A stretch of 64,000 bases of DNA, taken from NCBI RefSeq assembly GCF_000015245.1, contig NC_008700.1, positions 1,556,001-1,620,000 on the forward strand, read 5' to 3'. Origin of the DNA: Shewanella amazonensis SB2B. Its GTDB lineage: Bacteria > Pseudomonadota > Gammaproteobacteria > Enterobacterales > Shewanellaceae. The position numbers were made by a program, and so were the translations under genes. Below are positions 23,903 through 32,538 of this stretch, piece by piece (the first letter of the stretch is position 1; every line of letters begins with the position of its first letter). The notes under the pieces were generated by a model, which searched no databases, was not told where the DNA came from, and saw only the letters and a program-made list of their open reading frames with translations.

Positions 23903-25117
23903 ATGAAGCTTCCTATCTATTTCGATTACGCCGCAACGACCCCGGTTGACCCGCGCGTTGCTCAAAAAATGATGCAGTACATGACGATGGACGGCATCTT
24001 TGGTAACCCGGCTTCCCGTTCCCATCGTTACGGTTGGCAGGCGGAAGAAGCGGTAGATGTCGCCCGTTCGCAGGTGGCAGATCTGATTAATGCCGATCAC
24101 CGCGAAATCGTGTTTACGTCCGGCGCCACCGAGTCAAACAACCTGGCTATTAAAGGCGTTGCACACTTCTATCAGAAGAAAGGCAAACACATCATCACGA
24201 GCAAAACCGAGCACAAAGCCGTGCTGGATACGTGCCGCCAGCTGGAACGTGAAGGTTTTGAAGTGACTTACCTCGAGCCTGGTGTGAACGGCATCATTCC
24301 CATGGAGCGCCTTGAGGCAGCCATGCGTGACGACACCATTCTGCTGAGCCTGATGCACGTGAATAACGAAATCGGCGTGGTACATGATATCGATGCCATT
24401 GGTGAGCTGTGCCGCAGCAAGGGCATTATTTTCCACGTGGATGCTGCCCAGAGCGCCGGTAAACTGCCGATTGACGTGCAAATTACCAAGGTTGACCTGA
24501 TGTCGATTTCCGGTCACAAGATGTATGGCCCTAAAGGTATTGGTGCGCTGTATGTGCGCCGTAAGCCACGCATCCGTCTGGAAAGCCAGATGCACGGTGG
24601 CGGACACGAGCGCGGCATGCGCAGCGGCACTCTGGCTACGCATCAGATAGTAGGCCTCGGTGAAGCGGCTGCCATTGCCAAAGCAGATATGGAAAGCGAT
24701 AACGCCCGTATCCACGCTCTGCGTGACCGCCTGTGGAACGGTATCAAAGATATCGAAGAGACCTATGTTAACGGTGACTTCGAGCAGCGCTACTGCGGTA
24801 ACCTGAACGTCAGCTTTAACTTTGTTGAAGGTGAGTCCTTGATGATGGCCCTGAAAGATTTAGCCGTATCATCGGGCTCTGCCTGTACGTCTGCCAGTCT
24901 TGAGCCAAGCTATGTGCTGCGCGCTTTGGGACTGAGCGATGAAATGGCCCACAGCTCAATCCGTTTTTCCATCGGTCGCTTTACCACCGAGGAAGAAGTG
25001 GATTACGCCATCGGCATTATCCAGGGCTCTATCGGCAAGCTCAGAGAAATGTCCCCACTTTGGGAGATGTTCAAAGATGGTGTCGATTTGAGCAAGGTTG
25101 AGTGGGTACACCACTGA
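23903..25117 (+). CDS. iscS: Cysteine desulfurase IscS
   Basis: A 404-residue PLP enzyme, identical in length to E. coli IscS. It removes sulfur from cysteine and passes it as persulfide to IscU, tRNA-modifying enzymes and others. Visible features are the start PIYFDYAATTPVDPRV, the PLP lysine in SISGHKMYGPKG, and the active-site Cys loop SSGSACTSAS. ATG 23903 follows GGAG; nine extra residues from 23876 are not family-like. Confidence 0.98.
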   Translation: MKLPIYFDYAATTPVDPRVAQKMMQYMTMDGIFGNPASRSHRYGWQAEEAVDVARSQVADLINADHREIVFTSGATESNNLAIKGVAHFYQKKGKHIITSKTEHKAVLDTCRQLEREGFEVTYLEPGVNGIIPMERLEAAMRDDTILLSLMHVNNEIGVVHDIDAIGELCRSKGIIFHVDAAQSAGKLPIDVQITKVDLMSISGHKMYGPKGIGALYVRRKPRIRLESQMHGGGHERGMRSGTLATHQIVGLGEAAAIAKADMESDNARIHALRDRLWNGIKDIEETYVNGDFEQRYCGNLNVSFNFVEGESLMMALKDLAVSSGSACTSASLEPSYVLRALGLSDEMAHSSIRFSIGRFTTEEEVDYAIGIIQGSIGKLREMSPLWEMFKDGVDLSKVEWVHH

Positions 25118-25147
25118 TTGGTGGGTTGAGAGATTTGGAGCAGTATC

Positions 25148-25531
25148 ATGGCATACAGTGAAAAAGTGATAGATCATTACGAGAATCCCCGTAACGTGGG
25201 TTCTTTTGACAAGAACGATCCCAGCGTAGTGACCGGTATGGTGGGTGCGCCTGCCTGCGGTGACGTGATGAAACTTCAGTTGAAGATCAACGACGCCGGC
25301 ATCATTGAAGACGCCAAATTCAAAACCTACGGCTGTGGCAGCGCCATTGCTTCAAGCTCTTTGGTCACCGAGTGGGTGAAAGGCAAGAGCATCGAAGAAG
25401 CAGCTGCTATTAAGAACACGGATATCGCCGAAGAGCTGGCTCTGCCACCGGTGAAGATCCACTGTTCTATTCTGGCCGAAGATGCCATTAAGGCAGCTCT
25501 GGAAGAGTACAAGCACAAGCAAGCCAAGTAA
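25148..25531 (+). CDS. iscU: Fe-S cluster assembly scaffold IscU
   Basis: A 127-residue scaffold on which IscS sulfur and iron form [2Fe-2S] and [4Fe-4S] clusters. The three cluster-binding cysteines are present in GAPACGDVMKL, KTYGCGSAIASSS and PPVKIHCSILAEDA. The chaperone-recognition LPPVK motif for HscA is intact (first P of LPPVKIHC). It is third in the operon, 30 bases after iscS. Confidence 0.98.
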   Translation: MAYSEKVIDHYENPRNVGSFDKNDPSVVTGMVGAPACGDVMKLQLKINDAGIIEDAKFKTYGCGSAIASSSLVTEWVKGKSIEEAAAIKNTDIAEELALPPVKIHCSILAEDAIKAALEEYKHKQAK

Positions 25532-25543
25532 TTCGGAGTTCGT

Positions 25544-25867
25544 ATGGCGATTTCTATGACACCCGCAGCCAATGAGCGAGTCAAAGCCTTCCTTGCCAAT
25601 CGCGGTAAGGGTGTAGGCCTTCGTCTCGGTCTCAAGACGTCTGGCTGCTCGGGTATGGCCTACGTGCTGGAATTTGTTGACGATCTCAACGATGACGACG
25701 AAGTCTACGAAATAGACGGTGTTAATATCATCATCGATGCCAAGAGCTTCATTTACCTGCAGGGTATCGAGCTCGATTTCGTCAAGGAAGGCCTCAATGA
25801 GGGCTTCAAATTCAATAACCCCAATGCCAAGGGAGAATGCGGCTGCGGCGAGAGCTTCACCGTATAA
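25544..25867 (+). CDS. iscA: Iron-sulfur cluster assembly protein IscA
   Basis: A 107-residue A-type carrier that receives clusters or iron from IscU and passes them on. The three family cysteines are present: one in LKTSGCSGMAYVLEF and the pair in GECGCGESF at the C-terminus. It is in the standard place between iscU and hscB. Confidence 0.97.
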   Translation: MAISMTPAANERVKAFLANRGKGVGLRLGLKTSGCSGMAYVLEFVDDLNDDDEVYEIDGVNIIIDAKSFIYLQGIELDFVKEGLNEGFKFNNPNAKGECGCGESFTV

Positions 25868-25876
25868 TCCGGTTTT

Positions 25877-26401
25877 ATGAATTACTTCGAGCTGTTTAAC
25901 CTTCCGGTTGCTTTCGATGTGAATACCAGTGAGCTCGCGGACAAATACCGCGAGCTTCAGCGTACCGTACATCCCGATAAGTTTGCCGCCGCCAGTGAGC
26001 AGGAAAAACTGCTTGCGGTCAGTCGTACAGCCATGGTGAACGACGGTTTCCAAACCCTCAAAGACCCCATTCGCCGCGCCGAGCATATGCTTGCGCTCAA
26101 AGGGGTTGATATTCGCCATGAAACCCAAACCGTGCGCGATACTGCATTCCTGATGCAACAAATGGAATGGCGCGAGGCATTGGAAGAGATTACCCACGCA
26201 GACGATCCCCACTGCCTGATTGCTGACCTGTACCAGTCTTTCGGTGACTTCCAAAAGCAGGTGACTGCCAAGCTCAAGACGTTGCTTGTCAGCGAAGACG
26301 ACAATGACTTGCAAGCTGCGGCAGATCAGGTTCGCAAACTCAAGTTTATGGCAAAATTGCATGTGGAACTTGAGCGGGCGGAAGACGCACTGCTGGACTG
26401 A
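25877..26401 (+). CDS. hscB: Co-chaperone HscB
   Basis: A 174-residue J-type co-chaperone that binds IscU and stimulates HscA ATPase. The N-terminal J domain contains the HPD signature in TVHPDKFAAAS, and the C-terminal three-helix IscU-binding domain follows from about residue 80. It begins ten bases after iscA, so the genes are tightly coupled. Confidence 0.97.
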   Translation: MNYFELFNLPVAFDVNTSELADKYRELQRTVHPDKFAAASEQEKLLAVSRTAMVNDGFQTLKDPIRRAEHMLALKGVDIRHETQTVRDTAFLMQQMEWREALEEITHADDPHCLIADLYQSFGDFQKQVTAKLKTLLVSEDDNDLQAAADQVRKLKFMAKLHVELERAEDALLD

Positions 26402-26455
26402 CACATTCCTTTTTAAGCCGGCGTCGGTCGCCGGCGTAAGTTAAGTTGGACACCT

Positions 26456-28315
26456 ATGGCCTTATTGCAAATCGCCGAGCCCGGCCAAAGCGCCGCGCCC
26501 CACCAACACAGACTCGCAGTCGGTATCGACCTTGGCACCACCAACTCTTTAGTGGCCGCGGTGCGAAGCGGTGAAGCCAGAACCCTGGCGGATGCCCAGG
26601 GCCGCCACTCTTTGCCCTCTATCGTGCGTTATGCAAAGGAGGGTATTTCCGTTGGCCAGGAAGCCGAACTGCACAGCGCCACCGATGCCGCCAATACCAT
26701 AGTCTCTGTAAAACGCTTTATGGGCCGCAGCCTGGCGGATATTGAGGCTGGCAGTCAGCGTTTCCCTTATCAGTTCAGCGCCAGTGAAAACGGCTTGCCC
26801 CTGTTTAATACCCCTCAGGGACAGGTGAACCCGGTACAGGTGTCGGCCGAAATTCTGCGTCCGCTTATCGCCCGCGCCGAAGATACCCTTGGCGGAAGCC
26901 TGGAAGGTGCCGTGATTACTGTGCCTGCCTACTTCGATGATGCTCAGCGTCAGGGGACAAAGGACGCGGCGCAGCTTCTGGGTGTGAAAGTCCTACGATT
27001 GCTCAACGAGCCCACTGCTGCTGCCATCGCCTATGGTTTGGACTCAGGTCAGGAAGGCGTTATCGCCGTATATGACCTCGGCGGCGGTACCTTTGATATT
27101 TCCATTTTGCGTCTGAACCGCGGTGTGTTTGAAGTTTTGGCCACCGGTGGTGATTCTGCCCTTGGCGGCGATGATTTCGATCATCTGCTTGGCGGATATC
27201 TTGCTCAGCAATGGGGGCTGGATCTGGCCGATACTGGCCTCGGTCGTAAGCTGATGATCGAAGCCCGCAGAGTGAAAGAAGCTCTGACAGAGACAGATAC
27301 CGTCACTGCGACTCTCGAGTATCAGGGGCAGGCTTACCATCACGACATCGACCGCGGGACCTTCGATGCCCTGATCGCCGCCTTGGTGAAAAAGACCATC
27401 GCCGCCTGTCGCCGCGCGCTGCGTGATGCGGGTATCGATGCTGGCGAAGTGCTGGAAACCGTGATGGTAGGCGGCTCGACCCGGGTGCCGTTGGTGCGTT
27501 CAGAAGTCGAAGCCTTCTTTGGTAAGGCGCCACTGACCAGCATTGACCCTGACCGGGTGGTAGCCATTGGCGCCGCCATTCAGGCGGATATTCTGGTTGG
27601 TAATAAACCCGAGTCGGATTTGCTGCTGTTGGATGTGATCCCGCTGTCGCTGGGTATTGAGACCATGGGCGGTTTGGTGGAGAAAATCGTTTCCCGCAAT
27701 ACCACCATTCCCGTTGCCCGCGCGCAGGAATTTACCACCTTTAAGGACGGCCAAACTGCCATGGCCTTCCATGTGGTACAAGGCGAGCGTGAGCTGGTAC
27801 AGGATTGCCGCTCATTGGCACGCTTTACCCTGAAGGGGATACCACCGCTTGCTGCCGGCGCCGCCCATATTCGGGTCACTTTCCAGGTGGATGCTGATGG
27901 ATTGCTCAGTGTCACCGCCATGGAAAAGTCCACCGGGGTGAAATCCAGCATTCAGGTGAAGCCTTCTTTTGGCCTGTCTGACACCGAAATCGCCACCATG
28001 CTCAAGGATTCCATGAAGCATGCCAAGGAAGACATCAGTCGCCGTATGCTGGCCGAGCAACAGGTAGAAGCTGCACGGGTGCTGGAGTCCCTGCATTCGG
28101 CGCTCGCCAAAGATAAGGTGCTGCTGTCTGAGGAAGAGCTAAACGATATCACCGCGGCCATGGCCGAACTTGCCGAAGTGGCCAAAGGCGATGATGCCGA
28201 TGCTATTTTGGCGGCCATTGAGCGACTGGACAACCAAACCCAGGAGTTTGCCGCCAAACGTATGGACAATTCTATCCGCAATGCCCTCAAGGGCCAGTCG
28301 GTCGACACTATATAG
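26456..28315 (+). CDS. hscA: Fe-S assembly Hsp70 chaperone HscA
   Basis: A 619-residue specialised Hsp70. The nucleotide-binding domain has phosphate-1 GIDLGTTNS, the connect region AVYDLGGGTFDIS and the adenosine motif MVGGSTRVPLV. The substrate domain (about 390-510) binds the LPPVK motif of IscU. Together with HscB it promotes transfer of clusters from IscU. It is slightly longer at the N-terminus than DnaK, as is normal for HscA. Confidence 0.97.
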   Translation: MALLQIAEPGQSAAPHQHRLAVGIDLGTTNSLVAAVRSGEARTLADAQGRHSLPSIVRYAKEGISVGQEAELHSATDAANTIVSVKRFMGRSLADIEAGSQRFPYQFSASENGLPLFNTPQGQVNPVQVSAEILRPLIARAEDTLGGSLEGAVITVPAYFDDAQRQGTKDAAQLLGVKVLRLLNEPTAAAIAYGLDSGQEGVIAVYDLGGGTFDISILRLNRGVFEVLATGGDSALGGDDFDHLLGGYLAQQWGLDLADTGLGRKLMIEARRVKEALTETDTVTATLEYQGQAYHHDIDRGTFDALIAALVKKTIAACRRALRDAGIDAGEVLETVMVGGSTRVPLVRSEVEAFFGKAPLTSIDPDRVVAIGAAIQADILVGNKPESDLLLLDVIPLSLGIETMGGLVEKIVSRNTTIPVARAQEFTTFKDGQTAMAFHVVQGERELVQDCRSLARFTLKGIPPLAAGAAHIRVTFQVDADGLLSVTAMEKSTGVKSSIQVKPSFGLSDTEIATMLKDSMKHAKEDISRRMLAEQQVEAARVLESLHSALAKDKVLLSEEELNDITAAMAELAEVAKGDDADAILAAIERLDNQTQEFAAKRMDNSIRNALKGQSVDTI

Positions 28316-28323
28316 GTAACAAC

Positions 28324-28659
28324 ATGCCGCAAATCGTATTTTTGCCTCACGAAGAACTCTGTCCTGATGGTGCCGTGGTTGAGGCCAAGGTGGGTGAGTC
28401 CATATTGGATGTGGCCTTAAGAAACGGGATCCACATTGAACATGCCTGTGAAAAATCCTGTGCCTGCACCACCTGCCACGTGGTGGTACGTGAAGGCTTT
28501 GATGAGCTCGAGCCATCGGACGAACTGGAAGATGATATGCTCGACAAAGCCTGGGGACTGGAGCCGGAAAGCCGCCTCTCTTGTCAGGCCAAGGTTGTGG
28601 ATTGTGACCTGGTGGTCGACATTCCCAAGTACACCATCAACATGGTCAGTGAAGGCTAA
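28324..28659 (+). CDS. fdx: ISC-type [2Fe-2S] ferredoxin
   Basis: A 111-residue ferredoxin supplying electrons for cluster assembly. Cluster cysteines are visible in the loop EHACEKSCACTTCHVV and the later SRLSCQAKV. It is the last isc gene here: no iscX follows, and a strong terminator starts 20 bases after the stop, unlike E. coli. Confidence 0.97.
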   Translation: MPQIVFLPHEELCPDGAVVEAKVGESILDVALRNGIHIEHACEKSCACTTCHVVVREGFDELEPSDELEDDMLDKAWGLEPESRLSCQAKVVDCDLVVDIPKYTINMVSEG

Positions 28660-28678
28660 TCAGCGCCTTTCGATGATG

Positions 28679-28708
28679 AAAGCCAGTCTTATGACTGGCT
28701 TTTTTTTC
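28679..28708 (+). terminator. Intrinsic terminator closing the isc operon
   Basis: Stem AAAGCCAGTC / GACTGGCTTT with loop TTAT and eight T residues. Confidence 0.92.
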
Positions 28709-28816
28709 GGCCGTCTCGCTATAGTTATTGGCACCGGCCACAGCGGCAATTGGCCGAGATTGCTTTTATACAAAAGGCGCGTATGATGCGCGAGTTTTTC
28801 ATTATCGGAGTCATGA

Positions 28817-29722
28817 ATGCGGATCGCTGTTTTATCTCAGGGGCCAGAACTCTATTCCACCCGTCGTTTGGTGGAGGCCGCCAAAGAGCGGGGTCATGAG
28901 GTCAGGGTCATTAACCCCCTTGAGTGTTATATGAACATCAATATGCGGGCGTCCAGCATTCACATTGCCGGGGAAGAGCTGCCTATTTTCGATGCCGTGA
29001 TCCCCCGCATCGGCTCGGCCATCACCTTTTACGGCTGTGCCGTGCTGAGGCAATTTGAAATGATGGGGGTGTATACCCTAAATGAATCTGTTGCCGTTAC
29101 CCGCTCCCGCGATAAGCTACGTTCAATGCAGCTGATGTCTCGTCGCGGTATAGGGTTGCCCATCACCGGATTTGCCAACAAGCCGTCGGACATTCCTGAC
29201 TTGATTGAGATGGTTGGTGGTGCCCCGCTGGTGATTAAGTTGCTGGAAGGCACCCAGGGCATAGGTGTGGTGCTTGCCGAGACCCGCAAAGCGGCAGAGA
29301 GTGTGATTGAAGCCTTTATGGGCCTTAAGGCCAACATCATGGTGCAGGAATATATCCGCGAGGCCAATGGCGCCGATATTCGCTGTTTTGTGTTGGGTGA
29401 CAAGGTGGTGGCGGCCATGAAGCGTCAGGCGGCGCCTGGCGAGTTTCGCTCCAATTTGCACCGCGGTGGCAGTGCGACTCTCGTTAAGCTGACACCGGAA
29501 GAGCGCTCTGTCGCCGTCCGTGCCGCCAAGACCATGGGACTGAATGTGGCTGGCGTCGATTTGCTGCGTTCAAACCACGGCCCGCTGGTGATGGAAGTCA
29601 ACTCATCTCCCGGACTCGAAGGCATAGAAGGCGCTACCGGCAAGGATGTTGCCGGTGCCATCATTGCCTTTATTGAGAAAGCCGCCCATAAGAAACCCAA
29701 GCAAACGGGTGCCCGAGGTTAA
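28817..29722 (+). CDS. rimK: Ribosomal protein S6 glutamate ligase RimK
   Basis: A 301-residue ATP-grasp ligase that adds glutamates to the C-terminus of ribosomal protein S6. The ATP-grasp features are present: APLVIKLLEGTQGIGV, then the FVLGDKVVAAMKR strand, and the metal-binding MEVNSSPGLEGIE. ATG 28817 has CGGAG six bases upstream; an overlapping ATG at 28813 is in another frame. It stands alone; the retropepsin-like ATP-dependent zinc protease often found beside rimK is not next to it here. Confidence 0.95.
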   Translation: MRIAVLSQGPELYSTRRLVEAAKERGHEVRVINPLECYMNINMRASSIHIAGEELPIFDAVIPRIGSAITFYGCAVLRQFEMMGVYTLNESVAVTRSRDKLRSMQLMSRRGIGLPITGFANKPSDIPDLIEMVGGAPLVIKLLEGTQGIGVVLAETRKAAESVIEAFMGLKANIMVQEYIREANGADIRCFVLGDKVVAAMKRQAAPGEFRSNLHRGGSATLVKLTPEERSVAVRAAKTMGLNVAGVDLLRSNHGPLVMEVNSSPGLEGIEGATGKDVAGAIIAFIEKAAHKKPKQTGARG

Positions 29723-29781
29723 GGACATTTTGTGATCCAGGATGGATTTTAAGGTTAACTCTTTGTAAGCCCATAAGAACT

Positions 29782-29795
29782 TTGATCGCCGTCAA
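29782..29795. promoter_or_regulatory. FNR/EtrA-like site upstream of small His-containing protein
   Basis: TTGATCGCCGTCAA matches TTGAT-N4-ATCAA with one mismatch. A possible -10 (TATAAA near 29856) places the site about 80 bases upstream of transcription, so activation is possible but not certain. Confidence 0.35.
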
Positions 29796-29876
29796 ACTCG
29801 CCATTGTCCATGGGCGTAAGCTTGTCACATGGCCGCCCAGAGCGGCATTCATGCTTATAAATAAAAGGACGCTGCC

Positions 29877-30038
29877 ATGAAATCTGTACTGCCTCTGCTC
29901 CTGCTTGTTCCTGCCGCTGCCATGGCCCATGAGGGGCACGGTGGAGTGGGGCTCTTTCACCATATGATGGACCTGCTGCCTGCCATTGCGCTGGTGGCTA
30001 TTGCCGGTACCTGGTGGTGGGCCAAGGGCCGCAAATAA
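29877..30038 (+). CDS. Small exported or membrane-anchored protein with His-containing N-terminus (53 aa)
   Basis: ATG 29877 is preceded by AAAGGA and reads to TAA 30036-30038. The N-terminus KSVLPLLLLVPAAAMA is a good signal peptide. The mature part starts HEGHGGVGLFHHMM, where clustered His (and Met) could bind copper or heme, and a second hydrophobic helix LLPAIALVAIAGTWWW ends in a basic tail. I do not recognise a family. A perfect 14-base hairpin follows, and a possible FNR site lies upstream. Confidence 0.7.
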   Translation: MKSVLPLLLLVPAAAMAHEGHGGVGLFHHMMDLLPAIALVAIAGTWWWAKGRK

Positions 30039-30057
30039 GCCCTCTCAAATATTTCTG

Positions 30058-30097
30058 AACCAAACCTTGCAGAGCCCCAGCTTTGCAAGGTTTGGTT
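30058..30097 (+). terminator. Perfect hairpin after the 53-aa gene
   Basis: Arms AACCAAACCTTGCA and TGCAAGGTTTGGTT (14 of 14 pairs) with a 12-base loop. There is no clean T-run, so it may act in termination or RNA stability. Confidence 0.6.
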
Positions 30098-30190
30098 GTG
30101 CCTGTCTATGTGATAAAGATAGGCTTTGTGAAATAAATCCCGTATAATCCGCGCGAATTTTACAAACTTGCTCATCAAAGGAAGCTAGTT

Positions 30191-30622
30191 ATGGCGATCG
30201 AACGCACTTTTTCTATCATCAAGCCTGATGCTGTTGCCAAGAACCACATCGGTGCTATCTACAACCGTTTTGAATCAGCTGGCCTGAAAATCATCGCTGC
30301 CAAGATGGTTCACCTGACCAAAGAGCAGGCTGAAGGTTTCTACGCTGAGCACAGCGAGCGTCCTTTCTTCGGCGCCCTGGTGTCTTTCATGACTTCTGGC
30401 CCTATCATGGTTCAGGTTCTGGAAGGTGAAAACGCCGTTCTGGCCAACCGCGAAATCATGGGTGCTACCAACCCAGCTCAAGCTGCCCGCGGTACTCTGC
30501 GTGCTGACTATGCTGCCAGCATCGATGAGAACGCTGTACACGGTTCTGACGCTCTGGCTTCTGCCGAGCGCGAAATCGCTTACTTCTTCGCTGCTGACGA
30601 GCTGTGCCCACGCACTCGCTAA
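30191..30622 (+). CDS. ndk: Nucleoside diphosphate kinase
   Basis: A 143-residue housekeeping kinase that equalises NTP and dNTP pools through a phospho-His. The family start ERTFSIIKPDAVAKN is intact. The active-site region at the C-terminal end reads VHGSDALASAEREIAYFF, with the catalytic His in NAVHGSD. The length is standard. It has a strong -10 (TATAAT 30143-30148), its own terminator, and codon choice typical of a highly expressed gene. Confidence 0.98.
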   Translation: MAIERTFSIIKPDAVAKNHIGAIYNRFESAGLKIIAAKMVHLTKEQAEGFYAEHSERPFFGALVSFMTSGPIMVQVLEGENAVLANREIMGATNPAQAARGTLRADYAASIDENAVHGSDALASAEREIAYFFAADELCPRTR

Positions 30623-30636
30623 TCAGTCGCAGAAAA

Positions 30637-30667
30637 TAAAAAAGGAGCCGAAAGGCTCCTTTTTTAT
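30637..30667 (+). terminator. Intrinsic terminator after ndk
   Basis: Stem AAAAGGAGCC / GGCTCCTTTT with loop GAAA and a T-run. Confidence 0.92.
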
Positions 30668-30763
30668 TCCCCGTCACTCAGGGATTGGCCATACTCACAT
30701 GCCGTTTTTGCAAATGATGGCCATGCCTGAATCGCGAATCCGGTGTGTCAGTGTGGCCACTCC

Positions 30764-31117
30764 TCAGTGATTGAGCCGCAGCTCGTGTCTGTGTTCGTGG
30801 CGATAATGGTCGTCACAGGACAGGCAACGCTGAACGGTGGGATCCCGTATCAACCTATCCTGCTCTATTTCGGATTCGCAATCGGCACACAGGCCGTAGA
30901 GTCCTAAATCCAACTGACACTGCGCCGCATCCAAACGGGTTAACCTGTCATAGATGAGATCATCCGCTAGGTGCAGTCGGGTAAGGGTATCGATAAGCTC
31001 GCTCAGCGAGGCTTTCAAGGCCGAGCCTTGTAGCTCGGGGAAGGGGAGCGCCGCTATCTCTTCCCTGAGTGTGGCTTCAAGCTGTGATAAAGCTTGTCTG
31101 GTATTGGCTATAGTCAC
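30764..31117 (-). CDS. DksA/TraR-type C4 zinc-finger protein
   Basis: A 117-residue protein with an N-terminal helical coiled-coil half and a C-terminal four-Cys zinc finger (GLCADCESEIEQDRL then CLSCDDHYRHE), the TraR/DksA family fold. The coiled-coil is shorter than in DksA itself, which is 151 residues. It could bind the RNA polymerase secondary channel like other small DksA relatives, but the acidic tip residues of DksA are not obvious. It starts with GTG 31115-31117, with AGGGGA 6 bases upstream. Confidence 0.85.
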   Translation of the reverse strand: MTIANTRQALSQLEATLREEIAALPFPELQGSALKASLSELIDTLTRLHLADDLIYDRLTRLDAAQCQLDLGLYGLCADCESEIEQDRLIRDPTVQRCLSCDDHYRHEHRHELRLNH

Positions 31118-31304
31118 GGTTATCCCCTGTCGTTACAGAAGTCCAATTCAACATGGATTGGATTTCAGTCTAGTAGCCCCGGTGCGCGGGACTATGACAA
31201 GGATCAAAACACTGTTCGATTTTTCATTTCAGCAGCGTGTAAAGCCTTTGCAGATCAAAGATTGCCACTGTTGCAAGCGTGCGGCGCTGTTTAAGTACCG
31301 CCCA

Positions 31305-32273
31305 TTATGACTTCATTGGCGCCAGCTTGGTGGCTGCCAGTTTGAGGCCATTCAGTATGTCCTCGGTGGTTTTGTGAATTCGTATTTCCCTGAACAGGTC
31401 GTCCGCTTCCGGATATTCCCTGCTCAGGTAACTGAACCACTGTTTGATACGTGCCGGATAATAAGTGGCCTTCAGTCCTGAGGTTTCCAGCTCTGAGTAG
31501 TGGATCATCAATCTCAGCGTTGTGGCCCAATCATAGGGTGTGTCACCCTTAATGCTGGCAGCCAGGTTTGGCATTGACAAGGCACCCCGACCAATCATGA
31601 TGCTGTCGCAGCCCGTTACTTCCATGCAGCGCAGGGCATCGTCACGGTTCCAGATTTCGCCGTTGGCGATGACCGGAATGGGCAAGCGCTCACGCACCTC
31701 GGTAATGTACTCCCAATAGGCGGGCGGTTTGTAACCGTCTACCTTGCTGCGGGCATGAATGGCAAGCTCGGTGGCGCCGGCCTCGTATACGGCCAGGGCG
31801 TTTTCCATAAACAGAGATTTGTCTTCGTACCCTAAACGAATTTTGGCGGTGACCGGCTGCTCGCTGGGCACAGCCTGACGCATGGCTTTGACAATATCGT
31901 GAATTAATTCGGGATATTGCAGCAGCACGGCACCACCCTTGCTGCGGTTAACCATTTTGGCCGGGCAGCCAAAGTTGGCATCTACACCTCGGGAGCCCAG
32001 TGTCACCGCCCGCAGCGCGTTTTCAGCCATCCAACCGGGTTCCTGACCCAATATCTGAACCCGAACCGGGGTACCACTCTTGGTCAGGCCGTTGTTTTTC
32101 AGCTCAGGACAGAGGCGATAGTAGACCTTTTCCGGTAATAGCTGATCCACCACGCGCACAAACTCGGTAACCAGGAGATCGTAGGGGTTGATGGATGAGA
32201 GCAGCTCCCTCATCAAATGATCCAGCACGCCCTCCATAGGGGCCAAAATAATCCGCAAGCTGATATCCCGCAT
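31305..32273 (-). CDS. dusC: tRNA-dihydrouridine(16) synthase DusC
   Basis: A 322-residue FMN-dependent tRNA reductase making dihydrouridine in the D-loop. Features are LAPMEGVLDHLMREL at the N-terminus, the catalytic Cys103 in DANFGCPAKMVNRSKGG, the FMN-binding IHARSKVDGYKPPA, and PVIANGEIWNRDDA. The VRVQILGQEPG and GYKPPAYWEY patterns indicate the DusC rather than DusA/B branch. It is divergent from the metallophore operon and shares its 265-base upstream region. Confidence 0.94.
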   Translation of the reverse strand: MRDISLRIILAPMEGVLDHLMRELLSSINPYDLLVTEFVRVVDQLLPEKVYYRLCPELKNNGLTKSGTPVRVQILGQEPGWMAENALRAVTLGSRGVDANFGCPAKMVNRSKGGAVLLQYPELIHDIVKAMRQAVPSEQPVTAKIRLGYEDKSLFMENALAVYEAGATELAIHARSKVDGYKPPAYWEYITEVRERLPIPVIANGEIWNRDDALRCMEVTGCDSIMIGRGALSMPNLAASIKGDTPYDWATTLRLMIHYSELETSGLKATYYPARIKQWFSYLSREYPEADDLFREIRIHKTTEDILNGLKLAATKLAPMKS

Positions 32274-32456
32274 TCGTTAAAAATAAGCGCGGCATTTTAC
32301 CGCGCGCCCGCAGCTTTACCAAGCATGGAAAAAGATTGGGACAACTCGTATTCCAAGAACTTGATACCCATGATAAAAGTGTCTAGCTTAAAGGCTCTGC
32401 CTTGCACTCTTTTTAAAAAAATTCTGTGAGTGCATTGGAAAATTGAAATAAAAACA

Positions 32457-32501
32457 GGCCGCCATGGGTCTGGTAAATCAGACTGGCAGCAAAAGGCGGC
32501 C
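32457..32501 (+). other. Two-stem leader element ahead of the EGKC precursor
   Basis: Outer arms GGCCGCC (32457-32463) and GGCGGCC (32495-32501) enclose an inner hairpin GTCTG-GTAAAT-CAGAC (32468-32483). It ends 37 bases before the precursor start, so it should lie in its 5' untranslated region. It could be a regulatory or stabilising RNA fold. There is no T-run, so it is not a terminator. Confidence 0.55.
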
Positions 32502-32538
32502 GTCATAACTCACTGAAACACACAGAAGGAAGAAGACT

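Noticed and set aside
25352..26404. Minus-strand open frame of 350 codons across iscU-iscA-hscB
   Set aside because: Antisense to three certain isc genes; no domain, no start signal.
32343..32380. GAACTT-like ECF sigma promoter candidate before the precursor gene
   Set aside because: The -10 half is weak and spacing is 18-19; not strong enough to list.
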